DNA of 64,000 nucleotides from Pseudomonas sp. GGS8 (GCF_024168645.1 NZ_JALJWF010000001.1:2657001-2721000), one strand, 5' to 3'. Positions 28,120 through 37,095 are shown, numbered from the stretch's first letter. Made by a program: numbers and translations. Notes: generated by a model from the letters alone, not told the origin.

Positions 28120-28680
28120 ATGAAAAAAACGTCACTGCTAATGTTGAGCCTGATTCTGACGTTGCCAGGGTGTAAATCCAACGTCAGAGACTCTTCCCCC
28201 AGTTTGCTCAATAACGGCATCCAACTGCACCAGGACAAAGTGACCGTCGATACGCAACACGCCAAGGTCATCATGAAAGCGTCGGGTGCCACCTACCCAG
28301 TAGAGTTTTCGATCAGGCGCGCAACGGATCCTGACCAGCGAATGGATGTGCAGGGAACTGTTGCGGATACCGGCCGGGGCAAGGTGTTCGGCTGGATTGC
28401 CACGCTCAACGAAACGGTTAACAGCGCAACGTTGAAGCACTTCCCACAGTTGGAAGTACAGGCCGACGCCGATCAACCGTTCGAGGTATCGGGTTACGCC
28501 AGTGGCGAGAGCATTGGCAGTCGCTACCGATGTGGCCCGGTCAGAAGCACTTTCACACCGGAACGAAGCAAGGTTTATCTGGTGGAGTTTCAGTTTGTGG
28601 ATGACCGCTGTGAACAGCATGTCTACGATGTCACTCAGTCAGAAGCGCGTATTCCTGTCGCGAGTGTAGCGGGTCGTTGA
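28120..28680 (+). CDS. Putative lipoprotein
   Basis: 186 aa from ATG 28120, with GGAG six bases upstream. Signal peptide MKKTSLLMLSLILTLPGC has a lipobox (TLPGC), so lipid-anchored. The body is beta-rich (VEFSIRRATDPDQRMDVQG; QPFEVSGYASGE), with two further cysteines (RCGPVRS, DDRCEQH) that could form a disulfide. No family recognised. It lies between palindrome copies B and C, as if carried in a cassette; relation to the CDI cargo is unknown. Confidence 0.75.
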   Translation: MKKTSLLMLSLILTLPGCKSNVRDSSPSLLNNGIQLHQDKVTVDTQHAKVIMKASGATYPVEFSIRRATDPDQRMDVQGTVADTGRGKVFGWIATLNETVNSATLKHFPQLEVQADADQPFEVSGYASGESIGSRYRCGPVRSTFTPERSKVYLVEFQFVDDRCEQHVYDVTQSEARIPVASVAGR

Positions 28681-28703
28681 GTCCAAAGGTACGGGTAAAA
28701 TCT

Positions 28704-28776
28704 AAAAGGGAAGACGGATTTATTTTCATGCGCGGCTGACCAGCAGCGCATGCATAAAATAAACTCGTCCCCCTTT
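28704..28776. repeat. GGGGACGGATTTATTT palindromic element, copy C
   Basis: Arms aaaagggaagacggatttatttt and aaaataaactcgtccccctttt-like, around an inner stem catgcgc...gcgcatg. More diverged than copy B but clearly the same design. Confidence 0.75.
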
Positions 28777-28854
28777 AGCCATAGATCGGCTTAATGTTAT
28801 TAAGCCTCTTTTGCCGGGTGTACGACGCGGCGTTTTAATCACTGGAAAATAGTG

Positions 28855-29394
28855 ATGAGAAAAATTATGTTCACTGCGTGTCTGCTGTCGATAGCTGGTT
28901 GCGCCACCCCACATACCTCCGATTTCACTCACGCTGTCCCAGGCTGTCAGTCGGCTACTGCCAGTGTTAATAATCGAGCGGTTACGACTCTATTTTGCAT
29001 CAAATCCATTGCCAACCAGCCATCGCAGTATCAGGTCAGAGTCAACGATCAAGCTGTTTTCACTGGCACCGATTACGAGCGCGTCAAGTTCGAAAAGGCA
29101 GTGAAGGAGGGCATAGTTAACGGTGGCTGCAATGAGCTGATTGAGGCTAAGGAAGGCAGCACCCAAAAACCTATGATGCTAAAAGACCTGCCACTCGAAC
29201 TGGTTGTCAGTTGCCACATTGCCGCCGACGCTGCGGGCAACTCTCAACCCTTCAGCAAGGATGCGGCCTGCGACAAGGTATTCTACAAGGCCATAATGCC
29301 GCTGCTAGGCAAGGTGATACCGGTCGAAGTTGCACGTCAATGCACCGTCAAGATGGGGCCGCAAACCATTTTTGATGAGCGATTCAACTTCTGA
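28855..29394 (+). CDS. Putative cysteine-rich lipoprotein
   Basis: 179 aa from ATG 28855. Signal peptide MRKIMFTACLLSIAGC contains a lipobox (SIAGC). The mature part has seven further cysteines (GCQSA, LFCIKS, GGCNEL, VSCHIA, DAACDK, RQCTVK), suggesting disulfide-stabilised periplasmic folding. No family recognised. It sits between palindrome copy C and the half-copy at 29409, so it may be a second cassette gene. No link to toxin immunity is proven. Confidence 0.75.
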   Translation: MRKIMFTACLLSIAGCATPHTSDFTHAVPGCQSATASVNNRAVTTLFCIKSIANQPSQYQVRVNDQAVFTGTDYERVKFEKAVKEGIVNGGCNELIEAKEGSTQKPMMLKDLPLELVVSCHIAADAAGNSQPFSKDAACDKVFYKAIMPLLGKVIPVEVARQCTVKMGPQTIFDERFNF

Positions 29395-29408
29395 CTTATA
29401 GTGTCATT

Positions 29409-29426
29409 AAAATTCGTCCCCTTTTC
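29409..29426. repeat. Half copy of the palindromic element
   Basis: Only a right arm (aaaattcgtccccttttc) is visible 15 bp after the lipoprotein stop; no left arm upstream. Suggests excision or decay. Confidence 0.45.
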
Positions 29427-29484
29427 GATTCGGCCAATGGACGTTCCTTTTGGTCCTCATTAGAAATATCAAATCAACGGGTCA

Positions 29485-29886
29485 ATGATTTTGGATGTTT
29501 CTAAGGTGGGTGCGATAAGAGATGCCCTGACGGTGTATCTCTCAAATGGAAAAATTGAAGAATGCGCGACATTTTTTAGACAAAAGTCCGATGACGTTCC
29601 TGAGCTATTTCGTCTGGAGCTTTTAGGAAATATTAGTTTCTATCAGGGGGATATTGTCGAGGCAATCAAGTTTTATGAGGCGGCTACGTTGCTGTCACCT
29701 AAACATCTGATTCCTCGATATTTTTACCTGGCTGGCGTGAAGAATGAGCGGAAAGGAAATTTTGTTGACGCGTTCAAATATTACCAAACTGCAATTGAAG
29801 CAGAACCTTCATTTGTTGATTCCTATGTGGAGCTTGGAGCGTTGTTAGTGAAGGTTGGTGATTTCGCTTCTGTCCGGCGTCTTTAA
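29485..29886 (+). pseudogene. Truncated TPR-repeat protein gene
   Basis: 133 aa. Two to three tetratricopeptide-like units are visible ([56 protein letters not shown]). The reading frame stops suddenly in a TPR, at the point where a reverse-strand DUF4291 fragment begins (~29,870-29,886). The 3' end was most likely lost in a rearrangement. The start ATG 29485 lacks a strong ribosome-binding site. Low GC. TPR proteins bind partner proteins; no partner is evident. Confidence 0.6.
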
Positions 29887-30093
29887 ATCCCCATCCAGCG
29901 CGATACATCATCCACAGAAAAGAAGGTTTAATCCAGGTCATGCGTTCCATCTTGAAAGGCGGGGAAACGAATGTTTCCTGTGCCAATGCGCGTCTGTGAT
30001 GGCGTCCGAATAGGCTTGATAGACGCGAATGGTTGTCGCATCGTAGACCGCCCTGATTTGAGGATGAGGTATTTCAGAAAATTGCTTGTTCAT
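29875..30093 (-). pseudogene. DUF4291 fragment, frameshifted and truncated
   Basis: From ATG 30093 the frame reads [20 protein letters not shown], then VYQAYSDAI. After one shift it continues [31 protein letters not shown]. These are hallmark phrases of DUF4291 proteins ([29 protein letters not shown]), normally ~200 aa. Only the first ~70 residues remain, ending at the junction with the truncated TPR gene. Confidence 0.7.
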
Positions 30094-30356
30094 ATTCCAG
30101 GGCGTCCTCCTGATGCCTGGGGTCGGGCACCATCGCTCAACTGGCTGCGTTTGGCGCTGGCTTCAAGCCTGGCTTTTTTGAGAATCACCTCAGGGAATGA
30201 GCCCAGGCCCATCTCCCTACGACGGCCTGCCAGTTGAAAGCGAAGTAGCCAGGATTTACGCCCGGTAGGTTTGACGACCAAGCGAAGCCCATCACCATCT
30301 TCGTAGGTGCCGGGCTCGGTCAGGTTTTCGACTTGTTTCGGATTCAGCTTATCCAT
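30090..30356 (-). pseudogene. N-terminal fragment of a tyrosine-recombinase integrase (DUF4102 type)
   Basis: From ATG 30356: MDKLNPKQVENLTEPGTYED, GDGLRLVVKPTGRKSW, LLRFQLAGRRREMGLGSFPE. This is the N-terminal arm-binding domain of P4/phage-like integrases. It is cut after ~75 residues, and the catalytic R-H-R-Y domain is absent. It marks past integration at this locus. No tRNA gene or att duplication was recognised nearby. Confidence 0.75.
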
Positions 30357-30519
30357 TGGATTTCCCCTCTCGTCCCTTTTGTCCCCCCACCTGTCCCGAC
30401 ACTTCATCGTCGGATGAGGTCAAATGGCGTCAAACACCATTGGACAAGGAAGAGCCAAGAGCGCCCGTGATAGCTAGGCTATCAGCAGGATTCTCAGATG
30501 GAATAGGATTATTTCGGAC

Positions 30520-30547
30520 AATTAAAAAGCCGGCTTGTGGCCGGCTT
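30520..30547 (-). terminator. Terminator-like hairpin, minus strand
   Basis: AAGCCGG / CCGGCTT with a 7-base loop, followed on the minus strand by TTTTTAAT. It would stop transcripts coming leftward from the repressor region. Confidence 0.65.
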
Positions 30548-30565
30548 CTCGGGGACGGGCTTGGT

Positions 30566-30725
30566 TTATTTTTGGTAAACCGCGCCAGCCTTCAAAACGT
30601 ACACCCGGATCTTGCGTCCGGCTGTGGGACTTGGCGAGAAAGTGATCTGCCTTGTCGGTGCGATCTGAGCCTTGGAAAGGTCGATGCGCAAATGTGGGGC
30701 GCAGCATACTGATTTTTTTGAGGAA
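30566..30725 (-). pseudogene. Possible C-terminal remnant of an unrecognised gene
   Basis: The last ~48 residues of a frame (DLSKAQIAPTRQITFSPSPT, then IRVYVLKAGAVYQK, stop) look coding-like and end just before the terminator at 30520. No start or upstream continuation is credible. The rest of 30360-30932 holds no other gene, apart from the REP-like repeat at 30789-30915. Confidence 0.25.
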
Positions 30726-30788
30726 TTCCCAGCTTGGCGTGCGGAAGTAGAGCTTTGCGGGGATGATTTGGTGTGGCCGCGTGGACGC

Positions 30789-30915
30789 TGTGGCGAGAGG
30801 ATTGCCCCTGTTGCGGCGCGGAGAGTGTTCTGAAGCGGGTTATCCAGAAGCACCGCAGCGACTGCTGCGCAGTCGAACGGGGCGGTGTGGCGTTACGACA
30901 AGCCCCCTCGCCACA
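30789..30915. repeat. Long Pseudomonas REP-like palindrome (TGTGGCGAGGGGGCTTGCCCCC class)
   Basis: Begins tgtggcgagaggattgcccc and ends caagccccctcgccaca, with inner arms ...ctgcgcagtcgaacgggg. Two further copies are at 40758-40890 and 45293-45426. Confidence 0.75.
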
Positions 30916-30932
30916 TTGGATCACTGGGGGAT

Positions 30933-31679
30933 TTACAGAAACGGCACTACTGGCCTGCGTTTGTTGAGCGTGGACCACCAGAACACCCACCCCAGTACCC
31001 TGATGTTCTGCTTGTCGATCTGTTCGGCACTGAAGATCTCATCCGGATACTCAGTACGGTTGTGGCTGCGCAGCCGAAGCGCATTCCCCGGCATCCGGTG
31101 CAGGTACTTGATTCGCAACATCCCGTCATGTTCGATCGCATAGATCTCGCCGTCGATAATCTGCGTAAGCCCGCGATCAATGGCGAGGGTAGAGCCGTCT
31201 TCAATCTTTTCGGCCATGCTGTTACCGATCATGTGGGTGCAGATGGCATTGGCATGTTTGATTTCCAGGGAGTCGAGGTGGCTGTGGGGCAGGCGGATGG
31301 ATTGGCCTGGGTCTTCGACAACGTGGGTTTTGTTGGAGCCTGGGGCGGTGGTGGTTTCTTTAAAGAAGGGCAGCTCGACATCGATGGGCTCTATCACCGT
31401 GTAGATGCCCCGGATGGCCTGGGCGTCGAAGGTGTTGCCAGACTCGTCGAGCACACGCAGGCGCGAGGACTCTTTCGGGCCTTCGCCGGTTTTCAGCCAG
31501 TCACTGTTTACAGGCAGAAGTCGGGAGACTTCTTCCATGCGATAAGCAGGCACACCACGGGTGTACCAGTTATGGATGTTTTGCGCTTCCGTGTCGAAGA
31601 AAGCGGCAAATCCTGTCGTTGTGATGTTGGCTGCTTCGAGGAGCGCTCTAAACCGTGGGCCGCTAGTGTTCTTTTTCAT
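30933..31679 (-). CDS. LexA/CI-like repressor with S24 peptidase domain (PrtR type)
   Basis: 248 aa from ATG 31679 (a GTG two codons earlier is possible). N-terminal helix-turn-helix (FAAFFDTEAQNIHNWYTRGV) and C-terminal self-cleaving domain: Ser154 in HMIGNSMAEK and Lys191 in GMLRIKYLHR form the Ser-Lys dyad. Such repressors are inactivated in the SOS response and control prophages or pyocins (PrtR). No prophage or pyocin structural genes are seen here, only an integrase fragment, so this may be an orphan left from an element. A palindrome at 31730-31747 is a likely autoregulatory operator. Confidence 0.85.
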   Translation of the reverse strand: MKKNTSGPRFRALLEAANITTTGFAAFFDTEAQNIHNWYTRGVPAYRMEEVSRLLPVNSDWLKTGEGPKESSRLRVLDESGNTFDAQAIRGIYTVIEPIDVELPFFKETTTAPGSNKTHVVEDPGQSIRLPHSHLDSLEIKHANAICTHMIGNSMAEKIEDGSTLAIDRGLTQIIDGEIYAIEHDGMLRIKYLHRMPGNALRLRSHNRTEYPDEIFSAEQIDKQNIRVLGWVFWWSTLNKRRPVVPFL

Positions 31680-31729
31680 AAACACGAGTTTACGGGCGCA
31701 GGGTGGGGGTTTGAATAAACGACCCGTTC

Positions 31730-31747
31730 AAATTTCTAGGGAAATTT
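31730..31747. promoter_or_regulatory. Candidate operator of the PrtR-like repressor
   Basis: Perfect inverted repeat AAATTTC-TAGG-GAAATTT, about 50 bp upstream of the repressor start, in a gap (31680-31907) with no gene. Size and position suit a LexA/CI-type dimer site. Assignment is inference. Confidence 0.5.
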
Positions 31748-31844
31748 AAGACCGGATGTAAGACGCTTTTCGTAAAAAATAAACAGGCAAACACCTAGGC
31801 TGAAATGCTGAAAACTCATTGTTAAAGGCGTTCCAGGCGCCCAC

Positions 31845-31872
31845 AAAAAACCCCGGATCAACCGGGGTTTTT
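31845..31872 (-). terminator. Terminator after ppa
   Basis: AAAAAACCCCGG / CCGGGGTTTTT, a classic symmetric rho-independent hairpin 36 bp past the ppa stop; A- and T-runs on both sides mean it can act in both directions. Confidence 0.9.
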
Positions 31873-31907
31873 CTTGAAGCGTGAGGCTAGAAGCCAGCCG
31901 TTGCTTC

Positions 31908-32435
31908 TCAGCCTTTGTAGGCAGCAACCGACTTGGTGATCGCGTCGCGGGCGGCGTCTGCACCGGCCCAGCCTTCGATCTTCACCCATTTGCCTTTTTC
32001 GAGGTCTTTGTAGTTCGCGAAGAAGTGCTCGATCTGCTGGATCAGCAGAGGTGGCAGATCGGTGTATTCCTTCACGTCCACGTACAGCTGGGACAGCTTG
32101 TCGTGTGGGACTGCGATGACTTTGGCATCGCCGCCGCCGTCGTCGGTCATGTTCAGGATGCCGACTGGACGCGCGCGGATCACCGAACCTGGAGCAACCG
32201 GGTAAGGGGTCACGACCAGCACGTCGAGGGGATCACCGTCGTCGGCCAGGGTGTTCGGGATGTAACCGTAGTTGGCCGGGTAGAACATCGGGGTGGCCAT
32301 GAAACGGTCAACGAACAGGCAATCGCTGTCTTTGTCGATTTCGTATTTGATCGGCGCGTGGTTGGCCGGGATCTCGATCGCGACGTAGATGTCGTTCGGC
32401 AGGTCTTTGCCAGCCGGAATCTTGCTATAGCTCAT
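31908..32435 (-). CDS. ppa: Inorganic pyrophosphatase
   Basis: 175 aa, the usual bacterial family I length. Signature [13 protein letters not shown] supplies metal-binding aspartates, with further family motifs [26 protein letters not shown] and [17 protein letters not shown]. It hydrolyses PPi to 2 Pi in the cytosol, driving polymer synthesis. Followed by a strong terminator. It marks the border between the accessory CDI region and core genes, in the same order (ppa, MtfA-like peptidase, DedA) as recalled for P. aeruginosa. Confidence 0.96.
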   Translation of the reverse strand: MSYSKIPAGKDLPNDIYVAIEIPANHAPIKYEIDKDSDCLFVDRFMATPMFYPANYGYIPNTLADDGDPLDVLVVTPYPVAPGSVIRARPVGILNMTDDGGGDAKVIAVPHDKLSQLYVDVKEYTDLPPLLIQQIEHFFANYKDLEKGKWVKIEGWAGADAARDAITKSVAAYKG

Positions 32436-32548
32436 TGGGCGGTGCCCCCGTTAGTTGACCAAAAACACTTGGCCGGATTGACCAAAAAGTGGCGGCGATT
32501 ATAGGCATATTCCGCCACCGTTGCTATGTGCCAGAGGTCGTGTAGACC

Positions 32549-33361
32549 TTAGTCGTGAGCCTGATAGACCGGATCATTGGCCTGAAGTTGCCTAAGTCTT
32601 GCCAAGGGATCCTGCCGGTAAAACAGCCTCAACTGTTCGTAGACCTGTGGATAAGCCTCGTGCAGCAGATCCGGGGCGCTGAAGAAGTATTCGCTGGTGA
32701 CCGCGAAAAACTCGGCGGGGTTTTCCGCCGCGTACGGGTCGATGGCCGTTTCAGCGTCCGGGTTGCGCTCCAGTTGCCGGTCGAGGTCGTTATAAGCTTC
32801 CTGCATGACCTTGGCCCAATCGCTGACGCGCATGTCGGCGTGCAGCGGTGGCAGGCCATTGGCGCTGCCGTTGAGCATGTCGAGTTTGTGCGCGAGTTCG
32901 TGGATCACCAGGTTGTAGCCTTCCCAGCTACCGCTGGCCATTACGCCGGGCCAGGCGAGGATGATCGGGCCTTGCTGCCAGGCTTCGCCACTGTGCTCGC
33001 CGTCCCATTCGTGTTCGACGCCGCTGGCATCGCGATGACGCTGAGGGCTGAGGAAGTCGTCGGGGTAAAGGATGATTTCGTGAAAACCCTGATACCAGTT
33101 CAGATCGCCCAAATGCATAAGCGGTAATTGGGCCTGGGCGGCGAGCAGCAGGCATTGCTCCTGGTGGAGTTCGACGCCGGGCAGGGTGGTCAGGTGTTTG
33201 TCTTGCAGGAACAGCACGCTGGCTTCGCGCAGCCAGCGGTCTTCGGCCGCGCTGATGCCATCGAGGAAACTCAGGTGTTGGCGCACCCGTTGCCACATGT
33301 CGTCGGCAATCGGATGCCTGGCCAGGGTGCGCCGGCGTCGCCAGGCGCTAAGGGACCACAT
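32549..33361 (-). CDS. MtfA-like M90 zinc metallopeptidase
   Basis: 270 aa. Zinc motif HELAH at residues 154-158 (LVIHELAHKLDMLNG) and downstream ENPAEFFAVTSEYFF, which carries the conserved Glu, are those of the MtfA/YeeI family. In E. coli MtfA is a cytosolic peptidase that binds the repressor Mlc and affects glucose uptake. The basic start MWSLSAWRRRRTLARHP precedes the domain. Six bases separate its frame from the upstream DedA gene, so they are probably co-transcribed. Confidence 0.88.
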   Translation of the reverse strand: MWSLSAWRRRRTLARHPIADDMWQRVRQHLSFLDGISAAEDRWLREASVLFLQDKHLTTLPGVELHQEQCLLLAAQAQLPLMHLGDLNWYQGFHEIILYPDDFLSPQRHRDASGVEHEWDGEHSGEAWQQGPIILAWPGVMASGSWEGYNLVIHELAHKLDMLNGSANGLPPLHADMRVSDWAKVMQEAYNDLDRQLERNPDAETAIDPYAAENPAEFFAVTSEYFFSAPDLLHEAYPQVYEQLRLFYRQDPLARLRQLQANDPVYQAHD

Positions 33362-33367
33362 TGTCAG

Positions 33368-34024
33368 TCAGCGGGGTTCAGCTTTGGAGGCAGCATTAGC
33401 GAGGCGGCTGCGGATCACGCCGATGATCATCGGTAGCAGTGACACCAGGATGATACCCACCACCAGCAGTGACAGGTTTTTCTTGATGAACGGTACGTTG
33501 CCGAAGAAGTAACCGAGGGTTACCAGGCCACCCACCCAGAGGACGGTGCCGAAAACGCTGAAGGCAAAGAAACGCGGGTAAGGCATTTTGCCGACACCGG
33601 CGACGAACGGGGCAAAGGTACGGATGATTGGCATGAAGCGTGCCAGGGTCACGGTTTTGCCGCCGTGCTTGTCGTAGAAATCGTGGGTTTGTTGCAAGTA
33701 GTCGCGGCGGAAGATTTTCGAATTCGGGTTGCTGAACAACCGTTCGCCGACGGTGCGGCCAACCAGATAGTTGGTGCTGTCACCGAGGATCGCCGCCAGC
33801 ATCAGCAGGCCGCCCAACAATACCGGGTCCATGCCGCCACCGGCCGCCACGGCGCCGGCGATGAACAGCAGGGAGTCGCCCGGCAGGAACGGCATCACCA
33901 CCAGACCGGTTTCGCAGAAGATCACCATAAACAGGATGGCGTAGATCCATGACCCGTAGTTAGTCACCAGCAAGTCGAGGTAAACGTCGAGATGCAAGAT
34001 AAGGTCGATCGGGTTGAAATCCAT
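33368..34024 (-). CDS. DedA-family membrane protein
   Basis: 218 aa from ATG 34024 (MDFNPIDLILHLDVYL); an upstream GTG would add three residues. SNARE-associated/DedA signature: ETGLVVMPFLPGDSLLFIAG, the LGDSTNYLVGRTVG loop, and FDKHGGKTVTLARFMPIIRT-type basic motif (DKHGGKTVTLARFMP), then FAPFVAGVGKMPYPRF. Multiple transmembrane helices. DedA proteins act in lipid-carrier or phospholipid flipping and envelope homeostasis. Conserved neighbour of ppa and the MtfA-like gene. Confidence 0.9.
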   Translation of the reverse strand: MDFNPIDLILHLDVYLDLLVTNYGSWIYAILFMVIFCETGLVVMPFLPGDSLLFIAGAVAAGGGMDPVLLGGLLMLAAILGDSTNYLVGRTVGERLFSNPNSKIFRRDYLQQTHDFYDKHGGKTVTLARFMPIIRTFAPFVAGVGKMPYPRFFAFSVFGTVLWVGGLVTLGYFFGNVPFIKKNLSLLVVGIILVSLLPMIIGVIRSRLANAASKAEPR

Positions 34025-34202
34025 GGAAAGCACCTGTGGTGATGGCCCGACTCAGCGGGCCTGTGCGGATGGCTTCGCGTAAGACTACAGCTGGGTGTAA
34101 TTTTTCTTACGAGCCGGGAGGTGTGGGCATTATACGGGGTGAAAAGTGAAAAGCGCGTCGAGTTTGTAGCGAGGAATGTCAATGTGTTGCGGGGGTTGTC
34201 GG

Positions 34203-34281
34203 AAAAGATCGCAGCCTTCGGCAGCGCCTGCATTGACCGGGGCTACCTCGACCCTGTAGCTGCCGAAGGCTGCGATCTTTT
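34203..34281. repeat. Long palindrome/terminator (AAAAGATCGCAGCCTTCGGCAGC type)
   Basis: Perfect 23-bp arms ending in T-runs on both sides, 12 bp after the acetyltransferase stop. This is the GATCGCAGCCTTCGGC repeat class common in Pseudomonas, and it probably works as a bidirectional terminator. Confidence 0.8.
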
Positions 34282-34292
34282 TGGGGCCGACC

Positions 34293-34754
34293 TTAAAGCC
34301 CGTCACTGATAGGCAACACGTAGTTCTTGAACTCGGTGTCTTCCCTGAACCCGATGGATTCGTAGGTTTTCTGCGCGACTTCGTTGTTGCTGCTGGTGGA
34401 AACGCGCATGCGCACGGCATTGGTTTCCTTGGCCATTTTTTTCGCGGTGCGGATCAGGTTGTCAGCCACCAGCTGGCGGCGGGCGTCTTCGGCGACGTAG
34501 ATGTCATTGAGGATCCACACGCGTTTGAGCGAAAGAGACGAAAAGCTCGGGTACAACTGACAGAAACCCATCAATTTGTTGTTGTCGTCATCGGCCAGGG
34601 CCAGGTAGATCACCGACTCTTTGCGCCGCAGGCGCTTTTCGAGGAACGCTCGGGACGAGTCCGGATACGGCAGAGAGCCGTAAAACTCGCGATATTTAAC
34701 GAACAATGGGGTCAGCAGGTCCAGGTGTTCGAGGGTCGCTTGAATAATCCGCAT
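34293..34754 (-). CDS. GNAT-family N-acetyltransferase
   Basis: 153 aa from ATG 34754 (MRIIQATLEHLDLLTPLF); an upstream TTG is less likely. GNAT layout: motif A region WILNDIYVAEDARRQLVADN, with the acetyl-CoA loop, and motif B SNNEVAQKTYESIGFRED. Likely acetylates a small molecule or protein amine; the substrate is unknown. Its place next to eutC fits the P. aeruginosa order (PA4026 beside PA4025, from memory). Confidence 0.87.
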   Translation of the reverse strand: MRIIQATLEHLDLLTPLFVKYREFYGSLPYPDSSRAFLEKRLRRKESVIYLALADDDNNKLMGFCQLYPSFSSLSLKRVWILNDIYVAEDARRQLVADNLIRTAKKMAKETNAVRMRVSTSSNNEVAQKTYESIGFREDTEFKNYVLPISDGL

Positions 34755-34867
34755 GGTAGGTCTCGTCTTCAAGTGGCTGTCTTACATGGTGACGGCGATA
34801 GGAAACCCTTGGCGGCCGTGCATCGATCCTGCCTTAAACCGGATTAGAAACGCAATGCGGAAACGGT

Positions 34868-35704
34868 TCAGGCATCCGACGGGCTGAGTAGGAAATTACC
34901 TTTCAAGTCTGCTCCTGCGTCCGACTCCAGCGTCTGAACCTGGGCTTCGTCCTTCAGACTGACCCCTGATAACTGCCGCCGACAGGCTTCGCGCATCAAA
35001 TACAGCAAGCGGTGTGCCGCCATGCCGTAACTCAAGCCTTCGAGCCGGACATTCGAGATGCAGTTGCGGTAAGCATCCGTCAGTCCGACCTTGGGATTAT
35101 AGGTGAAATACAGGCCCAGGCTGTCTGGCGAGCTTAATCCAGGGCGTTCGCCGATCAGTATGACCACCATTTTCGCACCGAGCAGCTCGCCGATCTCGTC
35201 GGCCACCGCAACCCGGCCTTGCTCCACCAGAATCACTGGCGACAGGGACCAGCCTTCGATAGCTGTCTGTTCTTCCATCCGTGCCAGAAACGGCAAGGTG
35301 TGGCGATGAACGGCCAGTGCCGAGAGACCATCGGCCACTACTACAGCCAGATCCACCCCGCCAGGATGGGCTCGCGCGTAATCACGCAGTGTCTGCGCCG
35401 ATTCGTCACTCAACTTGCGCCCCAAATCGGGGCGCTGCAAATAGCTGTTCCGGTCCGTGGCGGCGCTGTGCAGCAGCAAGCTCTCACGTCCACGCGCGGT
35501 CAGTTGCGAACTGAGCCCCGGGTGGTCGAAGGGCAGGTGTACCGCATCCCGGGCCTGGGCATGGGCGTACTGGAAATCCAGCTGCGCGCGGGTCGGCATA
35601 CTGGTGCCGGTGCGACCCAGTGCAATTCGCGCAGGGGTCAGACGGCGAAGTTCCTGCCATGGGTTCTGCGGATCGACGGGTGGTTTATCCATATCAACAC
35701 TCAT
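34868..35704 (-). CDS. eutC: Ethanolamine ammonia-lyase small subunit
   Basis: 278 aa from ATG 35704, whose ATGA overlaps the eutB stop, giving tight coupling. Family motifs: [68 protein letters not shown] and [11 protein letters not shown]. With EutB it forms the adenosylcobalamin-dependent enzyme that splits ethanolamine into acetaldehyde and ammonia. No microcompartment genes are present, so this is the short cytosolic pathway of pseudomonads. Confidence 0.95.
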   Translation of the reverse strand: MSVDMDKPPVDPQNPWQELRRLTPARIALGRTGTSMPTRAQLDFQYAHAQARDAVHLPFDHPGLSSQLTARGRESLLLHSAATDRNSYLQRPDLGRKLSDESAQTLRDYARAHPGGVDLAVVVADGLSALAVHRHTLPFLARMEEQTAIEGWSLSPVILVEQGRVAVADEIGELLGAKMVVILIGERPGLSSPDSLGLYFTYNPKVGLTDAYRNCISNVRLEGLSYGMAAHRLLYLMREACRRQLSGVSLKDEAQVQTLESDAGADLKGNFLLSPSDA

Positions 35705-37095
35705 CCCAGTTGCGCCAATGCCTGGCGGAAGGCCGGTGGCAGGCTGTTGCCGAAGTGAATTTTGCCGTCCGCCTGGGTGAAGATGCCCATGTTCGCCAGC
35801 CACTGTTCAAACTCCGGCGCCGGTTTCAGGCCCAGGGTTTGTCGGGCGTAGAGGGCGTCGTGGAACGAGGTGGTCTGGTAGTTGAGCATGATGTCGTCGG
35901 AGCCGGGGATGCCCATGATGAAATTAATCCCGGCCACGCTCAGCAAGGTCAGCAGAGTATCCATGTCGTCCTGGTCGGCTTCGGCATGGTTGGTGTAACA
36001 GATATCGCAGCCCATGGGCACACCCAGAAGCTTGCCGCAGAAGTGGTCTTCGAGGCCGGCGCGGATGATTTGCTTGCCGTTATAGAGGTATTCCGGGCCG
36101 ATGAAGCCTACGACGGTGTTCACCAGAAACGGTTTGAAATGGCGCGCCACGGCGTAGGCGCGGGTTTCACAGGTCTGTTGATCGATGCCATGGTGGGCGT
36201 TGGCCGACAAGGCACTGCCTTGGCCGGTCTCGAAATACATCAGATTTTGGCCCAGTGTGCCGCGATTCAGGCTCAAACCCGCGTCATAGCCTTCCTGTAA
36301 AACGTTGAGGTTGATACCGAAACTGGCGTTGGCCGCTTCGGTGCCGGCGATCGACTGGAACACCAGGTCCAGCGGAACCCCGCGATTCACCGCTTCGATG
36401 GACGTGGTGACGTGGGTCAGTACGCAGGCCTGTGTCGGAATGTCGTAGCGCTGGATGATCGCGTCGAGCATTTCCAGCATGGCGCAGATCGAAGCAATGC
36501 TGTCGGTGGCCGGGTTGATGCCGATCATCGCGTCGCCGTTGCCGTACAGCAGGCCGTCGAGAATGCTGGCGGCGATGCCGGCCGGTTCGTCGGTGGGATG
36601 ATTGGGCTGCAAGCGCGTCGAGAGCCGGCCGCGCAGGCCCAGGGTGCCGCGGAACTGGGTGACCACGCGGATTTTCTGCGCCACCAGCACCAGGTCTTGC
36701 ACGCGCATGATCTTCGACACGGCGGCGACCATTTCCGGGGTCAGGCCGGGGGCGAGGGCGCGCAGGCTTTGTTCGTCGGCGGCTTCGCTGAGCAGCCAGT
36801 CGCGAAAACCGCCGACGGTGAGGTGGGCGACCACCTTGAAGGCTTGCTTGTCGTGGGTGTCGATGATCAGTCGGGTGACTTCATCCGCTTCGTAAGGAAT
36901 CAGCACTTCCTCCAGGAAGTGGGTCAGCGGGGTGTCGGCCAGGGCCATCTGCGCGGCCACCCGTTCGCCATCGTTGAGGGCGGCAACGCCGGCCAGAAAG
37001 TCCCCGGAGCGCGCCGGGCTGGCTTTGGCCATGACGTCCTTGAGGCTGTTGAAGCGGTAGGTCTGGGCGCCGACGGTATGGGCAAATACGGCCAT
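35701..37095 (-). CDS. eutB: Ethanolamine ammonia-lyase large subunit
   Basis: 464 aa, typical EutB length. Start ATG 37095 ([15 protein letters not shown]), with AGGAGG ten bases upstream. Catalytic-barrel phrases include [51 protein letters not shown] and [17 protein letters not shown]. It binds substrate and, with EutC, cobalamin. No cobalamin riboswitch was recognised in the 206 bp before it, which hold a REP pair. Part of the ethanolamine block with permease, aldehyde dehydrogenase and activator. Confidence 0.96.
   Translation of the reverse strand: MAVFAHTVGAQTYRFNSLKDVMAKASPARSGDFLAGVAALNDGERVAAQMALADTPLTHFLEEVLIPYEADEVTRLIIDTHDKQAFKVVAHLTVGGFRDWLLSEAADEQSLRALAPGLTPEMVAAVSKIMRVQDLVLVAQKIRVVTQFRGTLGLRGRLSTRLQPNHPTDEPAGIAASILDGLLYGNGDAMIGINPATDSIASICAMLEMLDAIIQRYDIPTQACVLTHVTTSIEAVNRGVPLDLVFQSIAGTEAANASFGINLNVLQEGYDAGLSLNRGTLGQNLMYFETGQGSALSANAHHGIDQQTCETRAYAVARHFKPFLVNTVVGFIGPEYLYNGKQIIRAGLEDHFCGKLLGVPMGCDICYTNHAEADQDDMDTLLTLLSVAGINFIMGIPGSDDIMLNYQTTSFHDALYARQTLGLKPAPEFEQWLANMGIFTQADGKIHFGNSLPPAFRQALAQLG

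Noticed and set aside
29888..30540. tRNA gene as integration target next to the integrase fragment
   Set aside because: No cloverleaf-like sequence or CCA-type 3' end could be recognised on either strand.
34203..34281. Small RNA gene
   Set aside because: It is a member of a common Pseudomonas palindromic repeat/terminator class; no promoter in front.
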